59,235 bases of DNA from Hyphomicrobium sp. (GTDB lineage Bacteria > Pseudomonadota > Alphaproteobacteria > Rhizobiales > Hyphomicrobiaceae), in the NCBI RefSeq assembly GCF_009026145.1, contig NZ_WBUE01000027.1, forward strand, positions 1 to 59,235, in the 5' to 3' direction. Below the pieces are notes generated by a model that made no database searches, was not told where the DNA came from, and saw only the letters and a list, made by a program, of their open reading frames with translations. Position 1 is the first letter of the stretch. Every line of letters starts with the position of its first letter. Made by a program: the position numbers and the translations under genes. Below, piece after piece: positions 25,760-34,462 of this stretch.

Positions 25760-26935
25760 ATGAAGGGACCACGCTACTCCGCCACGGAGCTGCTGGCGCG
25801 GCTCGTCGGCTTCGACACGACGAGCCACAAGTCGAACTTGCCGCTCATCCGCTTCGTCGAGGACTATCTGCTGCAGCACGGCATCGTCAGCCACATCGTG
25901 CCAACCTCCGACGGCCGCAAGGCGAGCCTCTACGCCACCATCGGGCCGGCGAGCGTGCCGGGCGTGGCGCTCTCCGGCCACACCGACGTCGTGCCCGTCG
26001 ACGGTCAGCGCTGGACCTCCGATCCGTTCATCGTCGCCGAGCGCGATGGCAAATTGTATGGCCGCGGCACCGCCGACATGAAGGGCTTTCTCGCCTGCGT
26101 GCTCGCCGCCGTGCCGGACTACCTGCGCCGCCAGCTCGCCGTACCCATCCACCTCGCCTTCTCCTACGACGAGGAAATCGGGTGCCTCGGCGTGCGCCCG
26201 ATGATCGCCGAGTTCGGCACGCGCCTCATCAAGCCGCGTATCGTGCTGGTCGGCGAGCCGACCTCGATGAGCGTCGTCGATTCGCACAAGGGCCCGGTGC
26301 GCTGGCACATTGAGATCAAGGGGCGCGCCGCCCACTCGAGCATGGCGCCGCTCGGCGTCAACGCCATCACCGTCGCCGGCAAGCTGTTGCGCGAGCTCGC
26401 CGACATCGAGCACGAGCTGAAGCTCCGCCCGCAGAATAGGCGCTTCGAGCCGCCCTACGCCACGCTGCAAGTAACGCGCATCGAGGGCGGCACGGCCACC
26501 AACATCGTACCGGTCTCCTGCCGCATGGATTTCGATGTGCGCGCCATTCCCGGCGTCGATGTCGGCGCCATCGACCGGCGCATCCGCGACTTCGCGGCCA
26601 ACGTCTGCCTCCCGGAGATGCGCAAGATTGCGCCGGAGGCGGCGATCGACATTGTCATCGCCAACCAGGTGCCGCCGTTCGCCGCCGGCGCCAGCTCGGA
26701 AGCCGTGGCACTGGCGCTCAAGCTCGCGGGGCAGAACGAGACGCACGCCGTCTCGTATGCGACGGAGGCGGGGCTGTTCCAGGTCGCCGGCTCGCCGGCG
26801 GTCGTGATCGGTCCAGGCGACATCGCCCAGGCGCACACCGCCGACGAGTGGATCGCCAAGGACCAGATCGAGAAGTGCAGCGCCTTCCTCGGCCGCCTCG
26901 GCGACTGGGCCGAGCACGGCACAGCGGTGCACTGA
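25760..26935 (+). CDS. argE: acetylornithine deacetylase
   Basis: M20-family di-zinc hydrolase that releases ornithine from N-acetylornithine. 391 residues. Metal-binding blocks SGHTDVVPVDG, GRGTADMKGF and YDEEIGCLG are present, with VGEPTSMSVVDSHKGPV following. It resembles dapE at 14.8 kb in fold but differs clearly in motifs. argF, argD and argH are also in the window. The ATG at 25760 lies just behind the CTAG element; there is no obvious promoter between the repeat and the gene. Confidence 0.9.
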   Translation: MKGPRYSATELLARLVGFDTTSHKSNLPLIRFVEDYLLQHGIVSHIVPTSDGRKASLYATIGPASVPGVALSGHTDVVPVDGQRWTSDPFIVAERDGKLYGRGTADMKGFLACVLAAVPDYLRRQLAVPIHLAFSYDEEIGCLGVRPMIAEFGTRLIKPRIVLVGEPTSMSVVDSHKGPVRWHIEIKGRAAHSSMAPLGVNAITVAGKLLRELADIEHELKLRPQNRRFEPPYATLQVTRIEGGTATNIVPVSCRMDFDVRAIPGVDVGAIDRRIRDFAANVCLPEMRKIAPEAAIDIVIANQVPPFAAGASSEAVALALKLAGQNETHAVSYATEAGLFQVAGSPAVVIGPGDIAQAHTADEWIAKDQIEKCSAFLGRLGDWAEHGTAVH

Positions 26936-27046
26936 ACGCCGCGCATCACATCTTCTTCAACGCCGCGCCGCCCGTTGCCGGGAACTTTCGGCACGCCTGT
27001 CGCTTATGTCCACATTGCCTTAAGCCGACAAAAACAGGAGGCTCCG

Positions 27047-27433
27047 GTGAAACGGCCCATGCTATCGGCGCTAGCCTTGAGCACGTTGTTCTCGCTCACG
27101 ACTGTCGCACCCGCTGCTGCGGTGCAAGAAGAGAGCGATGGCAAGGTCGCCTTCAACAATGCTTGTCGCACATGCCACTCCTTCAAGGCCGGCGACAACC
27201 GCCTCGGTCCCACGCTGCACGGCGTCGTCGGCCGCAAGGCCGGATCGATCGAAGGCTTCCAGTTCTCCGCTGCCATGAAGAGCTCGGGCATCACGTGGGA
27301 TGAGAGTAATCTCGACAAGTTCATCGCCAACCCCGACACGGTCGTGCACGGCAATGCGATGAAGCCGTTCGGCGGCGTTGCCGACGCTTCGGAGCGCGAG
27401 AAGATCGTCGAATATCTGAAGACGCTCAAGTGA
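27047..27433 (+). CDS. c-type cytochrome, small class I
   Basis: 128 residues with signal peptide (RPMLSALALSTLFSLTTVAPAAA), then one heme site CRTCH at 40-44 and the methionine ligand in HGNAMKPFGG. LGPTLHGVVGRKAG is typical for cytochrome c2/c550-like proteins. Periplasmic electron carrier. The start is GTG at 27047, fixed by AGGAGG five bases ahead; the in-frame ATG at 26975 has no such site. The partner oxidase or dehydrogenase is not in the window. Confidence 0.9.
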   Translation: MKRPMLSALALSTLFSLTTVAPAAAVQEESDGKVAFNNACRTCHSFKAGDNRLGPTLHGVVGRKAGSIEGFQFSAAMKSSGITWDESNLDKFIANPDTVVHGNAMKPFGGVADASEREKIVEYLKTLK

Positions 27434-27456
27434 GCGGGCGCTCAACACATGGCTCT

Positions 27457-27610
27457 CCCTCACCCGGCGCGATGCTACGCATCCGCGCCGACCTCTCCCC
27501 GCCGGGGAGAGGTTAGAAGGACGCGACCTCACTTAACCTCTCCCTGAGGGAGAGGTCGGAAGCGGTCATGGCGAAGCCATGCTCCGCATGGACGAGCTTC
27601 CGGGTGAGGG
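27457..27610. repeat. compound palindromic intergenic repeat
   Basis: Outer inverted repeat CCCTCACCCGG (27457-27467) and CCGGGTGAGGG (27600-27610). Inside are two hairpins, CCTCTCCCC-GCC-GGGGAGAGG (27492-27512) and CCTCTCCCT-G-AGGGAGAGG (27537-27555). It fills the space between the cytochrome c gene and hslO, which are convergent. The outer ends suggest a small mobile or MITE-like unit. Confidence 0.8.
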
Positions 27611-27628
27611 GCTGCGTGCTAACTGAAG

Positions 27629-28600
27629 CTAGGCGATTTCATCGGGCGCGAAGCGGTAGGACTTGGTGCAGAATTCGCAGGTGACGGTGATCGTGCCGTC
27701 GGGCTCGCGCATGTCGCGCAGCTCCTTGGCGCCGAAGCTTTGCAGAAAGGCCGCGACGCGCTCGCGCGAGCAGCGGCAGTAGGCCTCGATGGGTGCGGCC
27801 GGGAAGGCGCGCACGCCCTCCTCGTGGAACAGCCGATACAGCAGCCGGTCGGGTGGCAGCGTCGGGTCGAGCAACTCGTGGTCCTCGACGGTCGAGGCGA
27901 GAATGCGGGTGCGCTCCCAATCGTCGTCGACCTCGCCGAGCAGCATGTCCTCGTCCTCGGGCGCTGCCGCGGCCGCATCGCCGCCGCCGGCGCGCGCCAG
28001 ATGTTGGATCATCAGGCCCCCGGCGCGCCAGCGCCACTGTCCCGGCGCACCGTTCTCGCCCGCCGTATAGTGGCGCGCCACCGCGAGACGCAGGAACGAG
28101 GGCAGCTGCTCCGACTGGCGGAAGTAGCTGAGCGCCGCCTCGCCGACGCCCTCCCCGGCGAGCGCGACGATGCCCTGATAGCGTTCCATATCGTCGCCGG
28201 GATCGATGGTGATGGCGAGGTGGCCTCCGCCCAGAAGCTCGCCCTGCTCGATGTCGTCGTCGGCGGCAACCCGTCTCTTGTCGTAGCGCGCGTAGGCGCG
28301 CAGCCTCCCCGGCGGCTCGTAGCTGACGACGAGGAAGTCGAGCAGACCGTCGGTCTTGGTCTGCAGCGTCAGCTTGCCGTCGATCTTCAAGGCCGTGCCG
28401 AGCATCGCCGTAAGCGCCACGGCCTCGCCCAGCGTTTGCGACACGGCTGTCGGGGCCGCGTGGTGCGACAGGATCTCGTCGACGGCGGGACCCAAGCGCA
28501 CGAGGCGCCCGATGACGCCAGAGCGCACCGTGCGAAACGGCAGCACGATGTCGTCGCTCGGCGTCCTCATGGTCTCCGTTGTCGCCGCCGCGTCCGCCAT
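27629..28600 (-). CDS. hslO: Hsp33 redox-regulated chaperone
   Basis: 323-residue cytoplasmic holdase switched on by oxidation of a zinc-binding cysteine centre. The C-terminal CRCS...CEFC pattern (AYCRCSRERV and VTCEFCTKSY) is the CxC/CxxC zinc site. The N-terminal domain shows DDIVLPFRTVRSGVIGRLVRLG, here cut to VLPFRTVRSGVIGRLV. The start ATG at 28600 overlaps the argF stop by one base (TGATG), so the two are coupled. The frame is open further upstream but only as a shadow of argF. Confidence 0.94.
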   Translation of the reverse strand: MADAAATTETMRTPSDDIVLPFRTVRSGVIGRLVRLGPAVDEILSHHAAPTAVSQTLGEAVALTAMLGTALKIDGKLTLQTKTDGLLDFLVVSYEPPGRLRAYARYDKRRVAADDDIEQGELLGGGHLAITIDPGDDMERYQGIVALAGEGVGEAALSYFRQSEQLPSFLRLAVARHYTAGENGAPGQWRWRAGGLMIQHLARAGGGDAAAAAPEDEDMLLGEVDDDWERTRILASTVEDHELLDPTLPPDRLLYRLFHEEGVRAFPAAPIEAYCRCSRERVAAFLQSFGAKELRDMREPDGTITVTCEFCTKSYRFAPDEIA

Positions 28601-29547
28601 CACGCCGCTCCGAGACACCAGGCGAGGATCGCTTTCTGCACGTGCAGTCGGTTCTCTGCCTCGTCGAACACGACCGACTGCGGGCCGTCGATGACGTCCT
28701 CGGTCACTTCCTTGCCGCGATAGGCGGGAAGGCAATGCATGAAGATGGCGCCCTTGGCGGCCGCGCTCATCAGGCGCGCGTCGACCGCATACGGCTCGAG
28801 CATCTTCTTGCGCCGCGCGCCGTCGGTCTGCCCCATCGACACCCACGTGTCGGTGACGACGCAATCGGCGCCGCGCACGGCCTTGGTCGCATCACTGCCG
28901 TACGAGACCGCACCCTTTTCGCGCTTCACCCAATCGATGGCCGACCGCTCGGGGCGCAGCTCGTCGGGGCAGGCGACGCGCAGCTCGAAGCCGAAGCGCA
29001 CCGCGGCGTGCATCCACGACACGGCGACGTTGTTGCCATCGCCGACCCAGGCGACCGCGTGGCCCTTGATCGGCCCCTTTTGCTCCTCGAAGGTCATGAT
29101 ATCGGCCATGACCTGACAGGGATGGCTCCGGTCGGTGAGCCCATTGATCACCGGCACGGCAGCGTATCGCGCCAGATCGAGCAGCGTATCATGCGAATTG
29201 GCGCGGATCATTATGGCGTCGATGTAGCGCGATAGGACGCGCGCCGTGTCGGCGATGGATTCACCGCGCCCGAGCTGCAGATCGGTGTTGTTGAGCGACA
29301 GCGTCTGCCCGCCCAGCTGGCGCATGGCGACGTCGAACGACACGCGCGTGCGCGTCGATGGCTTCTCGAAGATCATCGCCAGCGTCGCCTGCTCGATGCC
29401 GGGCGGCTTGAATTTCGCCGGCGTCTTCTTGCCGGCGCGCTTCATGGCGTGCGCCATGTCGAGGATCTTGCGTAGCGTCGACGCATCGAGCGCGTCGAGA
29501 TCGAGGAAATGCCTCGGCTGCTGAGTGGTTCGTGATTTGGTGGCCAT
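28600..29547 (-). CDS. argF: ornithine carbamoyltransferase
   Basis: Makes citrulline from ornithine and carbamoyl phosphate. 315 residues from ATG 29547, which has GGAG four bases ahead; an ATG at 29583 overlaps the argD stop and lacks a site. Motifs: [13 protein letters not shown] (carbamoyl-phosphate loop), HPCQVMADI and [13 protein letters not shown]. It lies in the minus-strand order argD-argF-hslO with minimal spacing, a common alphaproteobacterial operon. Confidence 0.95.
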   Translation of the reverse strand: MATKSRTTQQPRHFLDLDALDASTLRKILDMAHAMKRAGKKTPAKFKPPGIEQATLAMIFEKPSTRTRVSFDVAMRQLGGQTLSLNNTDLQLGRGESIADTARVLSRYIDAIMIRANSHDTLLDLARYAAVPVINGLTDRSHPCQVMADIMTFEEQKGPIKGHAVAWVGDGNNVAVSWMHAAVRFGFELRVACPDELRPERSAIDWVKREKGAVSYGSDATKAVRGADCVVTDTWVSMGQTDGARRKKMLEPYAVDARLMSAAAKGAIFMHCLPAYRGKEVTEDVIDGPQSVVFDEAENRLHVQKAILAWCLGAA

Positions 29548-29579
29548 GGCGCTCCGGCCGGCTGATCTGAAATTGGGTT

Positions 29580-30821
29580 TCACGTTGTGGACGCCGATAC
29601 ACGGTCGAGCGCGCGCGACAGGCGCTGAATCGCCTCGGCGATCTCCTCGTCGGCGACATTGAGCGGCGGCAGCAGCCGCACGACATTGTCGCTGGCACCC
29701 GCGACGAGTAGCTTCTCGCCGATCGCCGCCTTGACGACTTCGGCCGGCGCCACCTTCACCTTGATGCCGGTGAGAAGCCCCTGGCCGCGTACCTCTTCAA
29801 CCAAGTTGGGGTGGGAGTCCTTCACCGCCGCCAGCGCCTGCTTCAGGCGCAGCGCCTTCTGCTGCACGCCGTCGAGGAAACCGGGCTCGAGCACCGCATC
29901 CAGAACCGCGTAGCCGACCGCCATTGCCAAGGGATTGCCGCCGAACGTCGAGCCGTGCGTGCCGGCCGTCAGACCCTTCGCGGCATCCTCGGTGGCCAGC
30001 AGCGCGCCGAGCGGAAAGCCACCCCCGATGCCCTTGGCGATGGGCATCAGATCGGGCGCGATGCCGGTCCACTCGTAGGCGAACAGCTTACCCGAGCGGC
30101 CCATGCCGCACTGGACCTCGTCGAACACGAGCAGGAGGCCATGCTTGTCACACAGCTCACGCAGCTCGCGCAGGAACTCCACGCCGGCAACGTTGACGCC
30201 GCCCTCGCCCTGCGCCGGCTCGATCATGATCGCCGCCGTCTCCGGGCCGATAGCCTCGGCGGCCGCGGTGAGATCGCCGAACGGCACGTGATCGAAGCCC
30301 TCGACCGGCGGCCCGAAGCCTTCCAGGTACTTGTCATTGCCGCCAGCGGCAATGGTCGCCAGCGTGCGGCCGTGGAAGGCGCCGCTAAAGGTGACGATGC
30401 GCCAGCGCTCCGGCTTCCCGCTCACGTAATGATAGCGCCGCACAGCCTTGATCGCCGCCTCGCACGCCTCGGCGCCGGAATTGCAGAAGAACACCTTGTC
30501 GGCGAACGTCGATGCCACGAGCCGCTCGGCCAGCCGCTCCTGTCCCTCAACGCGATAGAGATTGGAGGTGTGCCAGAGCTTGCCGGCCTGCTCGGTGAGC
30601 GCGGCGACGAGGCGCGGGTGAGCGTGCCCAAGCACGTTCACCGCGATCCCGGAGGCGAAATCGAGATAGCGGTCACCTGCGGCCGTGATCAGCCAAGCGC
30701 CCTCGCCCCGCTCGAAGACGAGGTTCTGGCGCGCGTAGGTACCCATAACGGCCGGCGAAGGGCCAGTTGTATGAGCAGCGGCCTTGGTTGAGGTTTCCGA
30801 GGCCGCCAAGGATGCGGACAT
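29580..30821 (-). CDS. argD: acetylornithine aminotransferase
   Basis: Class III PLP transaminase of arginine synthesis that may also act on succinyl-diaminopimelate. 413 residues. Motifs: [40 protein letters not shown] (PLP-binding Asp), and the Lys in [12 protein letters not shown]. The first 25 residues are Ala/Ser/Thr-rich, so a later start is possible, but ATG 30821 is the natural first one. The leader contains a near-consensus promoter and a terminator-like hairpin (30862-30927). Confidence 0.94.
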   Translation of the reverse strand: MSASLAASETSTKAAAHTTGPSPAVMGTYARQNLVFERGEGAWLITAAGDRYLDFASGIAVNVLGHAHPRLVAALTEQAGKLWHTSNLYRVEGQERLAERLVASTFADKVFFCNSGAEACEAAIKAVRRYHYVSGKPERWRIVTFSGAFHGRTLATIAAGGNDKYLEGFGPPVEGFDHVPFGDLTAAAEAIGPETAAIMIEPAQGEGGVNVAGVEFLRELRELCDKHGLLLVFDEVQCGMGRSGKLFAYEWTGIAPDLMPIAKGIGGGFPLGALLATEDAAKGLTAGTHGSTFGGNPLAMAVGYAVLDAVLEPGFLDGVQQKALRLKQALAAVKDSHPNLVEEVRGQGLLTGIKVKVAPAEVVKAAIGEKLLVAGASDNVVRLLPPLNVADEEIAEAIQRLSRALDRVSASTT

Positions 30822-30861
30822 CGGTCAGCCCACCCTCATGCAGCGAAGCGTCGCTGAAATC

Positions 30862-30886
30862 AAAAAAGGCCACCTCCGCGGCGGCC
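30862..30886 (-). terminator. intrinsic terminator-like hairpin in the argD leader
   Basis: On the minus strand GGCCGCC (30886-30880) pairs with GGTGGCC (30874-30868) through one G-U pair, loop GCGGA, then six U (30867-30862). It lies 41 bases ahead of the argD start and about 30 bases after the likely transcription start. It could be an attenuator. Confidence 0.6.
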
Positions 30887-30898
30887 CTGGAAGGGCTG

Positions 30899-30927
30899 TA
30901 GATACGCGTGAGGTGCTGTTCTGTCAA
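30899..30927 (-). promoter_or_regulatory. near-consensus sigma-70 promoter for argD-argF-hslO
   Basis: On the minus strand TTGACA (30927-30922), a 17-base spacer and TATCTA (30904-30899). The same -10 hexamer TATCTA is found in the pstS and phoR candidates in this window. A start point near 30892 would put the terminator hairpin at the very 5' end of the RNA. Confidence 0.6.
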
Positions 30928-31486
30928 CGGAATGGGCGCCCAATTGGCTGGGATTTCCGCCGCTCCGAATGGCCTCGCCATCGGCTCCGCACTCCGTCAG
31001 TCAAACTTGATTGCCGGATGAGACACCTGGGGATTGGCCGACGGGCATCCACTGCCGGCTGCCCGGCGGACCCAGCAAGTATGGGCAATCAGGCCACGGG
31101 CCGCGCCGTTGCATGTTGCGAATATACCACCTGTCCCGATGGATGCCCGGAGCGCCAGATCTCTGATCTTGTAGGCCCAATTCTGGCTGTTGTAGGTTTC
31201 TCTCCATCGCGGCACGAGGCCTGGCGTTGATCGCCGGACACTCGCCCGAGTTGCCCGATGCGCATCGGCGAAGCAGTTGCTCGCCCTGTCTAAGATGCGT
31301 TTCGCGTCAAGCGTCTTTCAGTACGCGTCACCCCAGTAAAGCGTCCCCGTAACCGGCCAGGCATTGGCTTGTCGCGTTCGTCGTGGCGTGTCCGCACGCT
31401 CCGCGTCGCGCCCCTGTCTGTCCCGACTGTCAATCGGTGTGCGCCCTTACTAGCGCGCGCCCCTGATGCTCAGGGAGCGAAACTTT
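30928..31486. other. gene-free stretch between argD and gcrA
   Basis: About 560 bases between the divergent argD and gcrA genes without a convincing gene. The open frames here (for example 30784-31230 plus) have no start site, no recognisable motif and an amino-acid make-up unlike protein. The stretch is slightly less GC-rich around 30990-31200 than its neighbours. It probably holds the gcrA promoter, but I could not single one out. Confidence 0.5.
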
Positions 31487-32032
31487 ATGGCTTGGACGGA
31501 TGAGCGCGTGGAGCTGCTGAAGAAGCTCTGGGGCGAGGGCTTGAGTGCAAGCCAGATCGCCGGGCGGCTCGGCAGCGTCACGCGCAACGCCGTGATCGGC
31601 AAGGTTCATCGGCTCGGCCTGTCGGGGCGCGCCACCACCTCGCGCATGAAGAGCCACCGCCCGCGTCAACGCATGGCGTCGAAGCGCATGGCCAAGGCGC
31701 GCTTCTCCGCCACCGGCAACCCCGCCTTCCGCGCCCTCTACCAGGAGACCGAGGTGTACGTTCCGGCGGTCGAGGAAATCGTCATCCCGCTCGCCGAGCG
31801 CAAGACCATTCAGACGCTGGTCGAGTGCAGCTGCCGCTGGCCGATCGGCGACCCGCAGGCCTCCGACTTCCATTTCTGCGGCAAGAACAAGGTGCCGGGC
31901 CTGCCGTACTGCGAGTTCCACGCGCGCCGCGCCTTCCAGCCGCCGCAGGCGCGCCGCCGCGAGCGCGAGACCGTGGAGACCACCGTCGCCGGTCCGCATG
32001 ACCTCACCATTCCGCGCAAAGAGACCGCCTGA
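31487..32032 (+). CDS. gcrA: cell-cycle regulator GcrA
   Basis: Alphaproteobacterial regulator that binds sigma-70 RNA polymerase and activates promoters carrying methylated GANTC sites. 181 residues. The N-terminal helix-turn-helix AWTDERVELLKKLWGEGLS and IAGRLGSVTRNAVIGKVHRL matches the family; the C-terminal part with CSCRWPIGDP, FCGKNK and YCEFHARRAF holds the Cys/His cluster and sigma-interacting region. ATG 31487 has AGGGAG upstream. It is convergent with phoB, separated by a terminator. Confidence 0.95.
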   Translation: MAWTDERVELLKKLWGEGLSASQIAGRLGSVTRNAVIGKVHRLGLSGRATTSRMKSHRPRQRMASKRMAKARFSATGNPAFRALYQETEVYVPAVEEIVIPLAERKTIQTLVECSCRWPIGDPQASDFHFCGKNKVPGLPYCEFHARRAFQPPQARRRERETVETTVAGPHDLTIPRKETA

Positions 32033-32066
32033 AGCGCGGACATCGCGAACATCTCCGCAACTAGCC

Positions 32067-32100
32067 AGCGCGCCGGGCGATGAGTCCGGCGCTTTTTTTT
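32067..32100 (+). terminator. intrinsic terminator after gcrA
   Basis: AGCGCGCCGG (32067-32076) pairs with CCGGCGCT (32086-32093), leaving a two-base bulge, and eight T follow at 32093-32100. It lies 34 bases after the gcrA stop, between the convergent gcrA and phoB. Confidence 0.85.
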
Positions 32101-32119
32101 GTGAGATTGCAGGCCTGCG

Positions 32120-32806
32120 TCAGGCGTCGCCGAACACGTATCCGGCCGAGCGTACGGTGCGGATGGGGTCGCGCTCGTTGCCGCGGATCAGCGCCTTGCG
32201 CAGACGGCCGATGTGGACGTCGACCGTGCGCTCGTCGACGAAGGCATCGCGCCCCCACACGCCGTCGAGCAGCTGCGTGCGCGACAAGACGCGCCCCGAA
32301 CTCTCCATGAGAAACTCGAGCAGCCTGAACTCGGTCGGGCCAAGGCGCACCTGGCGCAGGCCGCGTGTAACGCGATGCGCCGCGCGGTCGAGCTCGATGT
32401 CGCCGATCTTCAGCACCTCGGCGACGCGGTCGGGCGAGGTGCGCCGCAGGATGGCCTTCACGCGCGCCATCAGCTCGGGCAGCGAGAACGGCTTGACGAC
32501 GTAGTCGTCGGCCCCGGTCGACAGCCCGCGGATGCGGTCCGTCTCCTCGCCGCGCGCGGTCAGCATGAGGATCGAGACATTGCGCGAGTCCGACTTGGAG
32601 CGCAGGCGCCGGCACAGCTCGATGCCTGACACGCCCGGCAACATCCAGTCGAGCACCACGAGATCGGGGCGCTCCTCCTCGAGCAGGATCAGCGCCTCCT
32701 CGCCCGTCTCGGCGTGCGCGACACGGAAGCCTTCTGCCTCCAAATTGTAGCGCAGCATCTCCGCCAGTGGCGCTTCGTCCTCGACGATGAGAACCTTAGC
32801 GGACAT
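32120..32806 (-). CDS. phoB: phosphate regulon response regulator
   Basis: 228-residue OmpR-type regulator activated by PhoR under phosphate limitation. The receiver has the acidic pocket VEDEAP, the phosphorylation Asp in VVLDWMLPG and the Lys in VVKPFSLPEL. The C-terminal winged helix shows LGPTEFRLLEFLM, DERTVDVHIGRLRKAL and IRTVRSAGYVF. It is the last gene of phoR-pstSCAB-phoU-phoB. Its own targets here would be the Pho-box candidates at 38892 and 40488. Confidence 0.96.
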   Translation of the reverse strand: MSAKVLIVEDEAPLAEMLRYNLEAEGFRVAHAETGEEALILLEEERPDLVVLDWMLPGVSGIELCRRLRSKSDSRNVSILMLTARGEETDRIRGLSTGADDYVVKPFSLPELMARVKAILRRTSPDRVAEVLKIGDIELDRAAHRVTRGLRQVRLGPTEFRLLEFLMESSGRVLSRTQLLDGVWGRDAFVDERTVDVHIGRLRKALIRGNERDPIRTVRSAGYVFGDA

Positions 32807-32830
32807 TCCGATTGCCCTGCCTCCTCGTCA

Positions 32831-33541
32831 TCAAGTGCTGGAGATCAGCGTGGAGCTGGTCTGATCGTCCTTGGGACGATCGTCGGCGATGTTGAAGCCG
32901 CGCACCAAGAAGTGCACCGTCTCGGCGATATTGGTGGTGTGGTCGCCGACGCGCTCGATGTTCTTGGCGCCGAACAGAAGATGCGTGGAGATGCCGATGT
33001 TGCGCGGATCCTCCATCATGTACGTCAGCAGCTCGCGGAACAGGGAGTTGTACATGGCGTCGATCTGCGCATCGTTGCGCCACACCGCGAGCGCCTTGTC
33101 GGCGTCGCGCTCGGCGTAAGCGTCGAGCACCTCTTTAAGCTGGTTGAGCGCCAACTCCACCATGTGGCGGATGCCCGACATCAGCGGCTTGGGGTGCGAT
33201 TCATCGGCAATGGCGAGTGCACGCTTGGCGATGTTCTTGGCGAGGTCGCCGATGCGCTCCAGATCGGTGGTGATGCGCAGGGCGCCCATGATGTGGCGCA
33301 GGTCGTCGGCCATAGGCTGGCGGCGGGCGACCATGGAGATCACCTGCTCCTCGATCTCGCGCTCCAGGTTGTCGATCGACTTGTCGGACTGAACGACTTC
33401 CTCGGCCAGCTTGGGATCGCGCTTTTCCAGCGCTCCGAGAGACTGACCGAGAAGCTGCTCGGCGAGACCGCCCATCTGGGCGATCTTCTTGTCGAGCAGC
33501 GCCAGCTCTTCTTCGTAAGACTTTACGGTGTGCTCGTTCAT
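32831..33541 (-). CDS. phoU: phosphate transport accessory protein PhoU
   Basis: 236-residue all-helical protein that couples PstSCAB to PhoR and represses the regulon when phosphate is sufficient. Two PhoU repeats are visible, each with E-x-x-x-D metal-binding type helices (ITTDLERIGDLAKNIAKRA and GAKNIERVGDHTTNIAETV). The start ATG at 33541 begins MNEHTVKSYEEEL; longer upstream reading is a shadow. It lies between pstB and phoB with short gaps. Confidence 0.96.
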   Translation of the reverse strand: MNEHTVKSYEEELALLDKKIAQMGGLAEQLLGQSLGALEKRDPKLAEEVVQSDKSIDNLEREIEEQVISMVARRQPMADDLRHIMGALRITTDLERIGDLAKNIAKRALAIADESHPKPLMSGIRHMVELALNQLKEVLDAYAERDADKALAVWRNDAQIDAMYNSLFRELLTYMMEDPRNIGISTHLLFGAKNIERVGDHTTNIAETVHFLVRGFNIADDRPKDDQTSSTLISST

Positions 33542-33621
33542 GGAAGGCTCTCCTGCCGGACGTGTCGGGCGTGCTGTCGGGGGCACCGCTGGGCGGCCAA
33601 AGGGGAGGAGGGTGCGCAACA

Positions 33622-34443
33622 TCAGCCGAACCGTCCTGTGATGTAATCCTGGGTGCGCTTGTCTCTTGGATTGGTGAAGATATCGGCCGTTGCTCCTTCT
33701 TCGACCAGGTTGCCGAGATGGAAGAAGGCCGTGCGCTGCGACACGCGCGCCGCCTGCTGCATGGAGTGCGTGACGATGATGATGCAGTAGTTCTGCCGCA
33801 GCTCGTCGATCAGCTCCTCGATCTTCGCCGTGGCGATCGGGTCGAGGGCCGAGCACGGCTCGTCCATGAGGATCACTTCTGGATTGACCGCGATCGCCCG
33901 CGCGATGCACAGACGCTGCTGCTGACCGCCGGAGAGGCCGGTCCCGGAGTCCCCTACGCGGTCCTTGACCTCTTTCCACAGGCCGGCCTTCTCGAGGCTC
34001 AAGTGTACGATCTCCTCCAGGTCGGCCTTGGAATGGCTCAAGCCGTGGATGCGCGGCCCGTAGGCGACGTTCTCAAAGATCGATTTGGGGAACGGGTTGG
34101 GCTTCTGGAACACCATGCCGACGCGGGCGCGCAACTGCACGACATCAAGCTTGGGATCGTAGATATCCTGATCGTCAATGGTGATCTTGCCCGTCACCCG
34201 GCAGCTCGGGATGGTGTCGTTCATGCGGTTGATGCAGCGCAGGAACGTCGACTTGCCGCAGCCCGATGGGCCGATGAAGGCCATGACACCGCGATCGGGC
34301 ACGTCGACTGATACGTCGTTCAAAGCGCGCTTGTCGCCATAATAGACGTTGACGTTGGTCGCACTGACCTTCGGTTTGGAGTGCGCCGCGACCCCGTCGG
34401 AGTGCAGGACCGCCTCAGCATGCTTGTCGACCATGGTGTGCAT
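33622..34443 (-). CDS. pstB: phosphate ABC transporter ATP-binding protein
   Basis: 273 residues. Walker [10 protein letters not shown] near 58-66, [11 protein letters not shown] after the Q-loop, signature [14 protein letters not shown], Walker [14 protein letters not shown] and switch VTHSMQQA. The conserved NPFPKSI segment is specific to PstB. It powers phosphate uptake through PstCA. The first 25 residues are a variable extension. Confidence 0.97.
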   Translation of the reverse strand: MHTMVDKHAEAVLHSDGVAAHSKPKVSATNVNVYYGDKRALNDVSVDVPDRGVMAFIGPSGCGKSTFLRCINRMNDTIPSCRVTGKITIDDQDIYDPKLDVVQLRARVGMVFQKPNPFPKSIFENVAYGPRIHGLSHSKADLEEIVHLSLEKAGLWKEVKDRVGDSGTGLSGGQQQRLCIARAIAVNPEVILMDEPCSALDPIATAKIEELIDELRQNYCIIIVTHSMQQAARVSQRTAFFHLGNLVEEGATADIFTNPRDKRTQDYITGRFG

Positions 34444-34462
34444 GACAGCCTCGGTTGAGTTC

